From Flavobacteriaceae bacterium UBA4166 (GTDB lineage Bacteria > Bacteroidota > Bacteroidia > Flavobacteriales > Flavobacteriaceae): a DNA stretch of 64,000 nucleotides. Of this stretch, positions 45,751 through 54,327 are shown piece after piece; position 1 is the first letter of the stretch, and each line of letters starts with the position of its first letter. The notes below the pieces were generated by a model. It worked only from the letters and a program-made list of their open reading frames with translations, ran no database searches and was not told where the DNA came from. The stretch lies in contig DFVG01000008.1 of NCBI GenBank assembly GCA_002379985.1, forward strand, positions 3,124 through 67,123, in the 5' to 3' direction. A program made the position numbers and the translations under genes.

Positions 45751-47427
45751 TTATGCAAACATCGTCACCGGATTCTCAATGTATTGACGAACGGTCTGCA
45801 AGAATTTTGCTCCCGTGGCTCCATCTACGGTTCGGTGATCACATGCCAAGGTAACCGTCATGGTATTCCCTACCGCAATAGCGCCATTCTTCACCACCGG
45901 TTTTTGCACAATCGCTCCTACCGAAAGAATAGCCGAATTTGGCGCATTGATGATAGAGGTGAATTCTTTGATTCCGAACATACCTAGGTTAGAAACGGTA
46001 AATGTACTTCCCTGCATCTCTTCGGGCGTTAATTTTTTATTCCGCGCTTTACCTGCCAACTCTTTTACTTGTGCTCCAATTTGGGTGAAGCTCATCTGAT
46101 CAGCAAATTTTAGCACCGGAACCACCAATCCTTCATCTACAGCAACGGCTACACCCATGTGTATGTGTTTCGCGATCTTGGTAGTTTTCTCGGTCCATTG
46201 GGAATTTACCTGCGGGTGTTTTCTAAGCGCCATTGCACACGCCTTCAACACCATATCGTTAAATGATATTTTCACCTCCGGATCGCTATTAATGGCTGTT
46301 CGTGCAGCAATAGCATGATCCATATCCAATTCAATCGTCAAATAATAATGTGGCGCTGTAAATTTTGATTCGCCTAAACGCTTCGCAATGGTTTTGCGCA
46401 TTTGCGAATTCGTAACTTCTTCGAAGCTTTCTTCCCCAACAGGTGTGTAAGCACCTGCTCCTGCAGGCTGGTAGTTCTCTATATCGCGCTTAACGATTCT
46501 ACCGTTATCACCACTTCCCTGCACCAACTTCAAAGAAATATTGCGTTCTTCTGCCAGCTTTTTTGCTAATGGAGAGGCAAAAATACGCCCTTCATTGGTA
46601 GTAGGTGTTGCTGTTTTTTGAGCGGATTGTGACTCCTGTTTTGGCGCTTCTTCTTTCTTTTCAGGCTTAGCATCAGACTTCTTTTCTTCGGAAGTTTTTG
46701 ATTTTTTTGAGGCTTCTTTCTTAGCAGCCGCCTTTTTACTCGTATCAATGCTGGAAACATCGGTTCCTTCCGGTCCCAAAATGGCAAGTAGCGCATCGAC
46801 CTTCGCAGTTTCTCCTTCCTGAATTCCGATCTTAAGCAAAGTGCCACTATAGAAAGATTCAAATTCCATCGTGGCCTTGTCGGTTTCAATTTCCGCTAGA
46901 ATATCGCCTTCCTCAACGCTATCCCCTTCTTTCTTCAGCCAAGTGGCTACGGTTCCTTCTTCCATGGTGTCGCTCAATCGCGGCATGGTAATAATCTCGA
47001 CACCTTCTGGAATTTCTCCATCATCACTTGTTTCTTTTTTATCTTCTTCGGAAGTATCTTGAGAAGTATCGTCATCTTCACCCTCATTCTCATCATCTTC
47101 TGTTTCTTTCTTCGCTTCTTTCTCTGCGTCCTCTTTCCCTTCAGAGTCGCTTGAAGATCCTCCTTTCAATAATTCTGAAATATCTTCCCCTTCGTCGCCT
47201 ATAATTGCCAATAATTTATCTACTTCAGCGGTTTCACCTTCTTCAATACCGATGTGAAGTAGCGTTCCTTCGTAAAAAGATTCGAACTCCATCGTGGCCT
47301 TATCGGTTTCAATCTCTGCTAGGATATCACCTTCTTCCACCTTGTCACCCACCTTTTTCAACCAGGTAGCAACGGTTCCTTCTTCCATGGTATCGCTCAA
47401 ACGCGGCATGTTAATTATTTCGGCCAT
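45751..47427 (-). CDS. pdhC: Pyruvate dehydrogenase complex dihydrolipoamide acetyltransferase (E2) with two lipoyl domains
   Basis: 558 aa core subunit that transfers the acetyl group from lipoate to CoA. Two near-identical lipoyl domains lie at ~1-78 and ~145-222, each with lipoyl lysine in IETDKATMEFES. They are separated by an acidic Glu/Asp linker, and a Lys/Glu/Ala/Pro-rich linker precedes the E3-binding domain (FASPLAKKLAEERNI). The C-terminal catalytic domain ends with the active-site CDHRTVDGATGAKFL. It is 2 bp after pdhA. pdhB (E1 beta) is not adjacent, as is usual in flavobacteria. Confidence 0.95.
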   Translation of the reverse strand: MAEIINMPRLSDTMEEGTVATWLKKVGDKVEEGDILAEIETDKATMEFESFYEGTLLHIGIEEGETAEVDKLLAIIGDEGEDISELLKGGSSSDSEGKEDAEKEAKKETEDDENEGEDDDTSQDTSEEDKKETSDDGEIPEGVEIITMPRLSDTMEEGTVATWLKKEGDSVEEGDILAEIETDKATMEFESFYSGTLLKIGIQEGETAKVDALLAILGPEGTDVSSIDTSKKAAAKKEASKKSKTSEEKKSDAKPEKKEEAPKQESQSAQKTATPTTNEGRIFASPLAKKLAEERNISLKLVQGSGDNGRIVKRDIENYQPAGAGAYTPVGEESFEEVTNSQMRKTIAKRLGESKFTAPHYYLTIELDMDHAIAARTAINSDPEVKISFNDMVLKACAMALRKHPQVNSQWTEKTTKIAKHIHMGVAVAVDEGLVVPVLKFADQMSFTQIGAQVKELAGKARNKKLTPEEMQGSTFTVSNLGMFGIKEFTSIINAPNSAILSVGAIVQKPVVKNGAIAVGNTMTVTLACDHRTVDGATGAKFLQTVRQYIENPVTMFA

Positions 47428-47429
47428 AG

Positions 47430-48428
47430 TTATAGTTTATGTGGTAAAAAGGGATAATCTTCTTGCTCGTAGACAGCGTCGTACATCACGTTTGTTTCCG
47501 GATACGGTGATTCTTCTGCAAATTTTTCGCATTCGCTCACAAGATCCTTTACACGTTTATCAATTTTCTTAATATCATCTTCGGTCGCCCATTTCTTCTC
47601 GTAAATATGATGCAACACGTATGAGATCGGGTCTTCTTCCTGCTTTTTCTTTACTTCATCCTTGGTTCGGTAATGCTGGGCATCACTCATGGAATGTCCG
47701 CGATAACGATAGGTACGCAACTCCAAGAAAGTGGGCCCATCACCGCGACGTGCACGTTCAATCGCCTCGTTCATTTCTTTTGCAACCACTTCTGGCTTCA
47801 TCCCGTCTACGGGTTTGCAGGGCATTTCGTAGCCCAATCCAAGCTTGTAAATATCTGTGTGGTTTGCCGTTCTGGCAACAGAAGTTCCCATGGCATAACC
47901 ATTATTTTCAACACAAAATACTACCGGAAGTTTCCACAGCATCGCCAAATTAAAGGTTTCATGCAGCGATCCTTGTCGAACCGCTCCATCTCCCATATAG
48001 GTCAAGGTCACGGCTCCGGTTTCATTGTATTTATCGCCAAATGCCATTCCTGCACCCAGTGGTATTTGCCCTCCTACAATTCCGTGTCCCCCGTGAAAGC
48101 GATGTTCTTTTGAAAATATGTGCATGGAGCCACCCAAGCCTTGAGAAGTTCCCGTGGCTTTTCCATACAATTCTGCCATCACTTTTTTAGGGTCTACCCC
48201 CATTCCAATTGGCTGTACGTGGTTTCTGTAGGCAGTGATCATACGATCCTTCTCTAAGTCCATTGCATGTAGCGATCCGGCCAGCACGGCTTCTTGTCCG
48301 TTATACAAGTGTAGAAATCCGCGGACTTTCTGCTGAATATAAACCTGTGCTAACTTATCTTCAAACTTGCGCCAAAACAGCATATCTTCATACCATTGCA
48401 AGTAGGTAGCTTTCGTAATTTTTTTCAT
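47430..48428 (-). CDS. pdhA: Pyruvate dehydrogenase E1 component, alpha subunit
   Basis: 332 aa thiamine-diphosphate enzyme subunit that decarboxylates pyruvate with the E1 beta partner. The cofactor motif is GDGAVRQGSLHETFN ... CVENNGYAMGTS (GDG-x-NN). The phosphorylation-loop region YRYRGHSMSDAQHYR is conserved. The ATG at 48428 is chosen; the preceding TTG would add one residue. A full promoter lies ~60 bp upstream. Confidence 0.95.
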   Translation of the reverse strand: MKKITKATYLQWYEDMLFWRKFEDKLAQVYIQQKVRGFLHLYNGQEAVLAGSLHAMDLEKDRMITAYRNHVQPIGMGVDPKKVMAELYGKATGTSQGLGGSMHIFSKEHRFHGGHGIVGGQIPLGAGMAFGDKYNETGAVTLTYMGDGAVRQGSLHETFNLAMLWKLPVVFCVENNGYAMGTSVARTANHTDIYKLGLGYEMPCKPVDGMKPEVVAKEMNEAIERARRGDGPTFLELRTYRYRGHSMSDAQHYRTKDEVKKKQEEDPISYVLHHIYEKKWATEDDIKKIDKRVKDLVSECEKFAEESPYPETNVMYDAVYEQEDYPFLPHKL

Positions 48429-48485
48429 CAATTGAATTCTAGGGTTTGTATTGAATACCAGCTACGCGAAAAAGCGCGCGCATAA

Positions 48486-48516
48486 CAAAAATACTATATT
48501 CTGAAGTTCTACAAAA
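48486..48516 (-). promoter_or_regulatory. Full Bacteroidota promoter for pdhA-pdhC
   Basis: On the minus strand, TTTTG (48516-48512), an 18-bp spacer, then TATTTTTG (48493-48486). Both consensus elements (TTTG and TAnnTTTG) are exact and correctly spaced. The predicted leader to the pdhA ATG is ~50 nt and contains a GCGCG/CGCG short inverted repeat. This is the best promoter match in the window. Confidence 0.75.
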
Positions 48517-48575
48517 CAAGTTATTCGCAAAAACAACCGAAAACGATTTCGAGTTGTCTCGTATGTGAAAGTGGA

Positions 48576-49058
48576 TTACAGGAATGAGTTATCGAAGACC
48601 AAGGGCAGCAGATCTTGTACCGAAGCCGCTTTAGCAACCTTTCCCGAAGCTCCCATAAAATAGATAGCTATAGGACTTTTCTGAGTTACTTCATACTCTA
48701 CCAAAGACTGTCTACAGGCACCACAGGGCGGTACCGGAGTTACAATCTCTTTACTTTCTGAATGCACCGTGAGTGCTAATGCTCTGATAGGAATGCCGGG
48801 GTATTGTGCACCGGCATAAAATACAGCCACACGTTCGGCACAAAGGCCGGACGGAAAGGCAGCATTCTCTTGATTGTTTCCAGTAACTATTTCTCCGTTG
48901 TCTAACAAGATGGCAGCACCCACATTAAAACGCGAGTAAGGCGCATAGGCTTTGTCTCTAGCCTGTTGCGCCTTACGCATTAAATCTTGTATGGGACCTG
49001 TAAGTTCTGAAGTGTTTTCAAACACCTCCAGTGTGGTCGTAATGTGGTGTTTTTTCAC
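48576..49058 (-). CDS. cdd: Cytidine deaminase
   Basis: 160 aa tetrameric-type zinc enzyme that deaminates cytidine and deoxycytidine to uridine forms. Zinc motifs are SGLCAERVAVF (Cys-Ala-Glu) and PPCGACRQSL (Cys-x2-Cys). The YAPYSRFNVGAAI substrate motif is near residue 40. The start codon is GTG and shares its G with the last base of the porV stop (TAGTG), so translation is coupled to porV. No functional tie to secretion is known; the arrangement is common in flavobacteria. Confidence 0.93.
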   Translation of the reverse strand: MKKHHITTTLEVFENTSELTGPIQDLMRKAQQARDKAYAPYSRFNVGAAILLDNGEIVTGNNQENAAFPSGLCAERVAVFYAGAQYPGIPIRALALTVHSESKEIVTPVPPCGACRQSLVEYEVTQKSPIAIYFMGASGKVAKAASVQDLLPLVFDNSFL

Positions 49059-50215
49059 TAGTATTCGTCGTACTCGTCTCCGAAGTTGAAGGTGAGCCCA
49101 AATCGAAGTGTGCCTTCTAACGGACTAATAACTCGGGAGGTAGAGAATAAGTAGGAAATATCAATCGCAATAGCGGTGTACTTAAATCCAGCTCCCAGAC
49201 CAAAGAACTTTCTAGATCCTTTCTCGTCGCTTTCATTGAAATACCCGGTACGAAGTGCGAACACATCTTGATAGGTATACTCTGCACCCAATGCCCAAGT
49301 AACTTCCTTTATTTCTTCACTGAATCCGTCTGGAGCATCGCCAAATGATGAGAAGACTCCGCTAAAAAAGCTTTCGTTGTAATAATCGTCCTCACGATTG
49401 ATCACACCGTCTCCGTTCGAATCGCTTGGTGTAGGCACCAATAATTTATTGGCTTCACCGGTAATTCCAATTTTATTGTATTCATCTAAGATAAAGTCGA
49501 ACCCAGCTCCAATACCAAGATTGGTAGGTAAGTTATTTTCTTGGCCAGAATCATCGTACTTGATCTTCGGACCTAAATTCGAAATATTAAATCCAAGTCT
49601 CCAACGCCCATCGAAGTCGTTATAGGCAATTTCTTCACTCTGATAATATCCGGCAATATCCACACCGAATGACGAAGCTGCCGAAGCATCTTCAGAAGAC
49701 ACTTGCAACTTTAGATCGGAACGTAAATAACGTCCCGCTACTGCCATCGAGAAGCGATCACTCAAACGCAATGCGTAAGATAAGTCTAAGGTAAATTCAT
49801 TCGGACTTAATATCAAGGCATTTACCTGTTGCGAGGTTTCCCGTGCTTCGATCTCCCCCAAGCTAAAATAACGCAAACTCGCCGCGATAGCACTTCGCTC
49901 GTTCAAGCGGTTATAATACACTAGGTTTCCTAGAAAAATATCATTTACGAGATTACTCAAGTAAGGAGTATAGGTTAACCCTACTCCTTGCTTCGAGATA
50001 GCGAAAGCATATTTCGCCGGATTCCAACGCTGTGAAAATGCATCAGAAGAAGTAGCAACACCTACGTCACCCATAGCTGCCGAACGGGGATCTGCAGAAA
50101 TTAACAGAAACGGAACTCCCGTTGTAATAGCACGATCTCTAATGGTTGGATCTTCTTGCGCAAAAGTTTTAAACGTAAAGAAAATGAGGGTTATGAGAAG
50201 GAAAAATTTCTTCAT
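49058..50215 (-). CDS. porV: Type IX secretion system outer membrane protein PorV (LptO)
   Basis: 385 aa FadL-like beta-barrel that carries cargo from the Sov translocon to the PorU sortase. After a Sec signal (MKKFFLLITL... TFAQ) comes ITTGVPFLLISADPRSAAMGDVGVATSSDAFSQRWNPAK, the PorV family signature. Alternating strands run to the C-terminus (LRFGLTFNFG). The start at 50215 is preferred over a TTG three codons upstream. It follows porU by 34 bp, the conserved flavobacterial order. Confidence 0.95.
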   Translation of the reverse strand: MKKFFLLITLIFFTFKTFAQEDPTIRDRAITTGVPFLLISADPRSAAMGDVGVATSSDAFSQRWNPAKYAFAISKQGVGLTYTPYLSNLVNDIFLGNLVYYNRLNERSAIAASLRYFSLGEIEARETSQQVNALILSPNEFTLDLSYALRLSDRFSMAVAGRYLRSDLKLQVSSEDASAASSFGVDIAGYYQSEEIAYNDFDGRWRLGFNISNLGPKIKYDDSGQENNLPTNLGIGAGFDFILDEYNKIGITGEANKLLVPTPSDSNGDGVINREDDYYNESFFSGVFSSFGDAPDGFSEEIKEVTWALGAEYTYQDVFALRTGYFNESDEKGSRKFFGLGAGFKYTAIAIDISYLFSTSRVISPLEGTLRFGLTFNFGDEYDEY

Positions 50216-50249
50216 GAGGTTCAATTTTTGACAAATATAATTTTAATTT

Positions 50250-53200
50250 TTAAAGGATAACGAGTTTTTCAAATTTTTCAACTCGCTGATTGGTTAACGT
50301 AGATTTTACCGTAATCTTGTATACATACACACCTTTTCCGATGCGATCACCAAAATCGTCGCGACCATCCCATACAATATCGCGTGATAAAAATCCATCG
50401 GTATTGATCAATTGATTTTTGGTCCACACTACTTTTCCGGTCACTGTAAAAACCTGCACTTGAACCTCTAGAGGCTCAAAAGGGCGATTGTGATTGAACC
50501 AAAACTCTGTATAATTTACAAACGGATTAGGATAATTAAGTACTCTTGTAATCTTGAGCTCATCATCACCCGCCACCACAAATTGAATCTCTTGTGTAGA
50601 AGAATTGTTGTAAACATCCCACGCTTTGAGCGTAAGCGTATGCAGCCCTTCTTCCAAGTCTCTCAATTGATAAGAGGCGGTACCTCGTGTAAAATCATCG
50701 ACGTCTGATTGATAATATTCATTCAACACAAAAGGGTTCACTTCGTCACCATCAAGTATCGCAATCATATCATGCCCAATACCACTGGCTGTGTTAATTC
50801 CGTTTTCATCTTCTAACTTAGCAATGAGAATGGGAGAATCGTTTGTAATTCCTCCAGATGTGAAACTCTCATCGTTCATAAATAATCGTACCGTGGGCCC
50901 AACATTATCTTCTGGTGCATCTTCATTAAGTCCACCAACATTGATATCAAGATTGAATCCGGTTTGATCTTCTTCAAAATTATCTTTCACGGAGTATAAA
51001 CTAACCCTGCCTTTCCCTACAGGGATCTGGATATCGCGCGGTACTACAAATTCAAATTCAAATGCTCCGTTGGTAACGGTGGCTTGGCCATTAAACAAGC
51101 CTTCTCCAAGGGTTTTGAAATTCAAGATCAATAATTCGTTGGTGTTAGGATCACGAACTCCATCGTTTCCTAAGGTTTGTCGATCCACATACTTATCAAA
51201 CACTTTAGCTTCGAGAACTCCGTTATAATCAGAAAGCACATTTCCTGCCGGATCGGTGACCACACCCCCCAATCGCACTTTACTCAGTGCTTGTAGCGTA
51301 TCAGTAGACGCCTCGAGAGGCACACCATTAATGGTTGTTAATTCTATTTTATTCTTCGGAAAGGCCAATTTCATCGCCGGATCACCCACACAAAAGGCAA
51401 CACGTCTTTGTTCCGCACTAATATTTGATTTTGCCAAACGCAAGGCTTCCGCAGGAGTTGGATAATCTGGTGTTTCAAAGCCGAAGAGGTAGGGTGCCAA
51501 TTGTTGATTAAAATCAACCCCAACAGAAACATTGATAGACCTGGTTGTTGTAATTAAGGTAATGGCTCCTCCATCCGGATTCCAATAGGTCAGTTCCCCG
51601 GCCGTAATACGAAGTGGATTATCAAATTTTGAAAACTCACAGGTGACTGTTACGATGCAAGGGTAGCGATTGGTATTTTGAAGTTCTTGCGCCACTGTTT
51701 TCGTGAAAATAAATTCTTTAGCTAGTCCATCCTCCCCTCCATGCCCTAGATAGGTCATTACTAAAGAGCCTACATCGATCGCGTTTTCAATAGCTTCTAT
51801 TACTGCTGGATATCTATTTCCCCCTGCGGAAGTCTCCTGTTGGAAGGCATCTGAGTGAATTTTTCTAACGTTCACAAAAGGTTTTTCAGCTTCAATTTGA
51901 TCTCCTAGCGCATCAAGGGTTACTTCAATATCTTCGTATTCATACACCTCATCCACATCATCTGAGATCAGCACAAAGTTATTCCGCCAATTGCCATAAG
52001 AAGCATTTGAAGCGTAAGCAATGATCTTATCCACCATCTGATTCGCAAGCGAAACATTATCTGCCAGAATCCGCCCAACGGCTATATCTAAACGATCGTT
52101 AGATAACATCGTGCCTTCGCCGGGATCGACCATTCCGAAGAAATCATCACTCATATACGATTGAACAGAGCTGGTACCAACTAATTCGTGGTAGGTGGCT
52201 ACCATATTATTATTACCCGAGAGCCGGTTTTTATAATCTATGGAAGTATCGCCAAAAAGACCTATGTACTTGATACGATTAGCAGCATTAGACGCATTAT
52301 CATAAATGTACTTCACAAAGTTCCGAATAGCAGAAATATCTTGTTTTCCACTACTAAATTCTTGATAGATCTTATCTGTGGTCACCACTTTTACTCGCAG
52401 TCCGCTCTCATTCCGATGATGGTCAGCCAGTCGCAATGCGGGTTGAATAAAAATAGGCGGAGCAATGATAAGATAATCAACATCTTGAAAACCACCACTC
52501 CCAGCGTTGAACACACTTCCTTTTAGATTTTGATTGGGTACACGAGGATTGGGAATCTCGATGGGTGAAAAATAATCGTTGGGGTTGACCGCCACATACT
52601 CTCTTAATTCTCCCAAATTGACCTTGAAGGTTAAACTCCCACTCCCATCGTGTTCTTTTGAAACGATGGAGGCCGGTTGAGTGACATCCCAAACTTCTGA
52701 AAATTGTGAGGCGTTGGAAATTTGATATTCGCCCACTCCAGAACTTGTTGCGGCATCGTTATATCGGAAGGGTAATTGCCCATCGATACCTGTTAGTGCT
52801 CGCATGGTTTCAATACGGATATAATCTAAGTAAGCAATTGAAGAGGGGTTTCCTGCATTATTATAGATAAAATCAACTGTAATTTCTTCTGTGCCAAGCG
52901 GAAATTCGGCCGTGGTTTCTCGCAACGAGAGTAAGGTAGACTGATTGGTGGCATTAAAATTCAACGGATCTAAGCTGGTGCCATTCACCGAAACCGCCAT
53001 CGAGGTGAGCGATTCGGAAGTGGCTGCCGCCTTTACGATGATATTGGTGGGAACACTGCTAACGATATTAGGTATATTAAATGTAAACGATTGCTCACTT
53101 TCAATATCAAATCGATTTCCATACCATTTTCTACCAACCAACGACGGACTAAATTCATCTTCTTCAAAAAACTGCACCTCATTAAACGTAGTGATCGCAA

Positions 53201-54101
53201 TTCCGGTTCCAGAAGGTTCGGTCATAGGACGCACACGTTTCCCGGCGCCACCATCAGCGGTTATATAGTAGTAGGTTTCATCACTGTAGGGATTGATATG
53301 CGAGTCGTTTTCAGCAACGTAACCTTGAGATCCTTCCCCATAGAACAAGACAAAATCGCCAGAATCAAAAGAATTATCGGCTTCTCCTACCACTTTGATA
53401 GCAACTTCGGGTAGGTCTAGTTGATCATTAAGATCTATCGCAAGCGGCAACGGTTTCCCACCATGTCCGTAGATCTTGATATTTCGCGGATTGATGTTAC
53501 CTACATTCATTCCCAAGCCTTCTAAAAAGGACCGATCAAGTTGATAAACTCCTGTTTGGTCGATTCTAAATTTGAACCAATTTCCACTTGCCAACACGGA
53601 ATTGCTCAAGGGCATTTTTTTACCAGCATTTCGCGCACCTCCATAACCAACACTAAAGCTGAAGGAGATGACTTTCTGTAAGCTTCCGTTGCGGCGAACC
53701 ACAGGGGAGAGTTCTAGTTGCGTGTGCAACACACCACGTGCACTTGCGGTGCTAATATTTGCTTCTAATGCTGTGGGAACCAATGTTTCGTTTACAGCTG
53801 CTCTTTCTGAAGCATTTAAACTTCCATACTGAACATTGGTAATTTGTAGGGAGCTTGGGTTCACCCATGCATTATCCTGCCAATGATAATAGAAAATGAG
53901 TTGATCGAAAGTTATACTTAAGTCTTGCGATGACTTGTTCTGGGATGACGAGACATCCGTAATCGTATTCATATCGGTTTTAGCACCGGAGGTATTTCCT
54001 AAATTAAATTGACTCCAGTCGAGCACCACCGTACCTTGTTGGGCAATAACCGGTAAAAGAGACAAAAAGAAAACAGCAAGAAGTAAGGTTTTTCTCATCA
54101 T
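50250..54101 (-). CDS. porU: Type IX secretion system sortase PorU (C25 family)
   Basis: 1283 aa surface protease that cleaves the C-terminal sorting domain of T9SS cargo and attaches A-LPS. The signal peptide ends at VIAQQ. The gingipain-like C25 domain has its dyad at His787 (YLGHGGEDG) and Cys821 (VTVTCEFSKFDNP). A C-terminal immunoglobulin-like region ends in a FlgD/CTD-like module (NYPNPFVNYTEFWF, then RIGKGVYVYKI). Length is typical. It has its own promoter and heads porU-porV-cdd, divergent from gldJ. Confidence 0.95.
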   Translation of the reverse strand: MMRKTLLLAVFFLSLLPVIAQQGTVVLDWSQFNLGNTSGAKTDMNTITDVSSSQNKSSQDLSITFDQLIFYYHWQDNAWVNPSSLQITNVQYGSLNASERAAVNETLVPTALEANISTASARGVLHTQLELSPVVRRNGSLQKVISFSFSVGYGGARNAGKKMPLSNSVLASGNWFKFRIDQTGVYQLDRSFLEGLGMNVGNINPRNIKIYGHGGKPLPLAIDLNDQLDLPEVAIKVVGEADNSFDSGDFVLFYGEGSQGYVAENDSHINPYSDETYYYITADGGAGKRVRPMTEPSGTGIAITTFNEVQFFEEDEFSPSLVGRKWYGNRFDIESEQSFTFNIPNIVSSVPTNIIVKAAATSESLTSMAVSVNGTSLDPLNFNATNQSTLLSLRETTAEFPLGTEEITVDFIYNNAGNPSSIAYLDYIRIETMRALTGIDGQLPFRYNDAATSSGVGEYQISNASQFSEVWDVTQPASIVSKEHDGSGSLTFKVNLGELREYVAVNPNDYFSPIEIPNPRVPNQNLKGSVFNAGSGGFQDVDYLIIAPPIFIQPALRLADHHRNESGLRVKVVTTDKIYQEFSSGKQDISAIRNFVKYIYDNASNAANRIKYIGLFGDTSIDYKNRLSGNNNMVATYHELVGTSSVQSYMSDDFFGMVDPGEGTMLSNDRLDIAVGRILADNVSLANQMVDKIIAYASNASYGNWRNNFVLISDDVDEVYEYEDIEVTLDALGDQIEAEKPFVNVRKIHSDAFQQETSAGGNRYPAVIEAIENAIDVGSLVMTYLGHGGEDGLAKEFIFTKTVAQELQNTNRYPCIVTVTCEFSKFDNPLRITAGELTYWNPDGGAITLITTTRSINVSVGVDFNQQLAPYLFGFETPDYPTPAEALRLAKSNISAEQRRVAFCVGDPAMKLAFPKNKIELTTINGVPLEASTDTLQALSKVRLGGVVTDPAGNVLSDYNGVLEAKVFDKYVDRQTLGNDGVRDPNTNELLILNFKTLGEGLFNGQATVTNGAFEFEFVVPRDIQIPVGKGRVSLYSVKDNFEEDQTGFNLDINVGGLNEDAPEDNVGPTVRLFMNDESFTSGGITNDSPILIAKLEDENGINTASGIGHDMIAILDGDEVNPFVLNEYYQSDVDDFTRGTASYQLRDLEEGLHTLTLKAWDVYNNSSTQEIQFVVAGDDELKITRVLNYPNPFVNYTEFWFNHNRPFEPLEVQVQVFTVTGKVVWTKNQLINTDGFLSRDIVWDGRDDFGDRIGKGVYVYKITVKSTLTNQRVEKFEKLVIL

Positions 54102-54115
54102 AAATAGTAACGCCT

Positions 54116-54147
54116 CAAATATACACTTAGTATCTTGTATCGGACAA
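54116..54147 (-). promoter_or_regulatory. Full Bacteroidota promoter for porU-porV-cdd
   Basis: On the minus strand, TTG (54147-54145), a 21-bp spacer, then TATATTTG (54123-54116), exact matches with valid spacing. The -7 element is 14 bp from the porU ATG, so the leader is only a few nucleotides. The rest of the 226-bp porU/gldJ spacer shows no further structure beyond a possible weak gldJ -7 element (CAATTTTG, 54307-54314). Confidence 0.7.
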
Positions 54148-54327
54148 CTTTTTCAGGCCATCCACTCGCGTTCACTTTTCAGCGATATACTAAACAAAAA
54201 AATGAAGCGTTATCGAACAGTGTCGGTCGCTAAGACCAATCCTTACAGCGTATTAATTTAACAAAATAATATTGCGCTTTTGACGTTAATTAGTATATTG
54301 CGAACCCAATTTTGCACAACTTAAACT

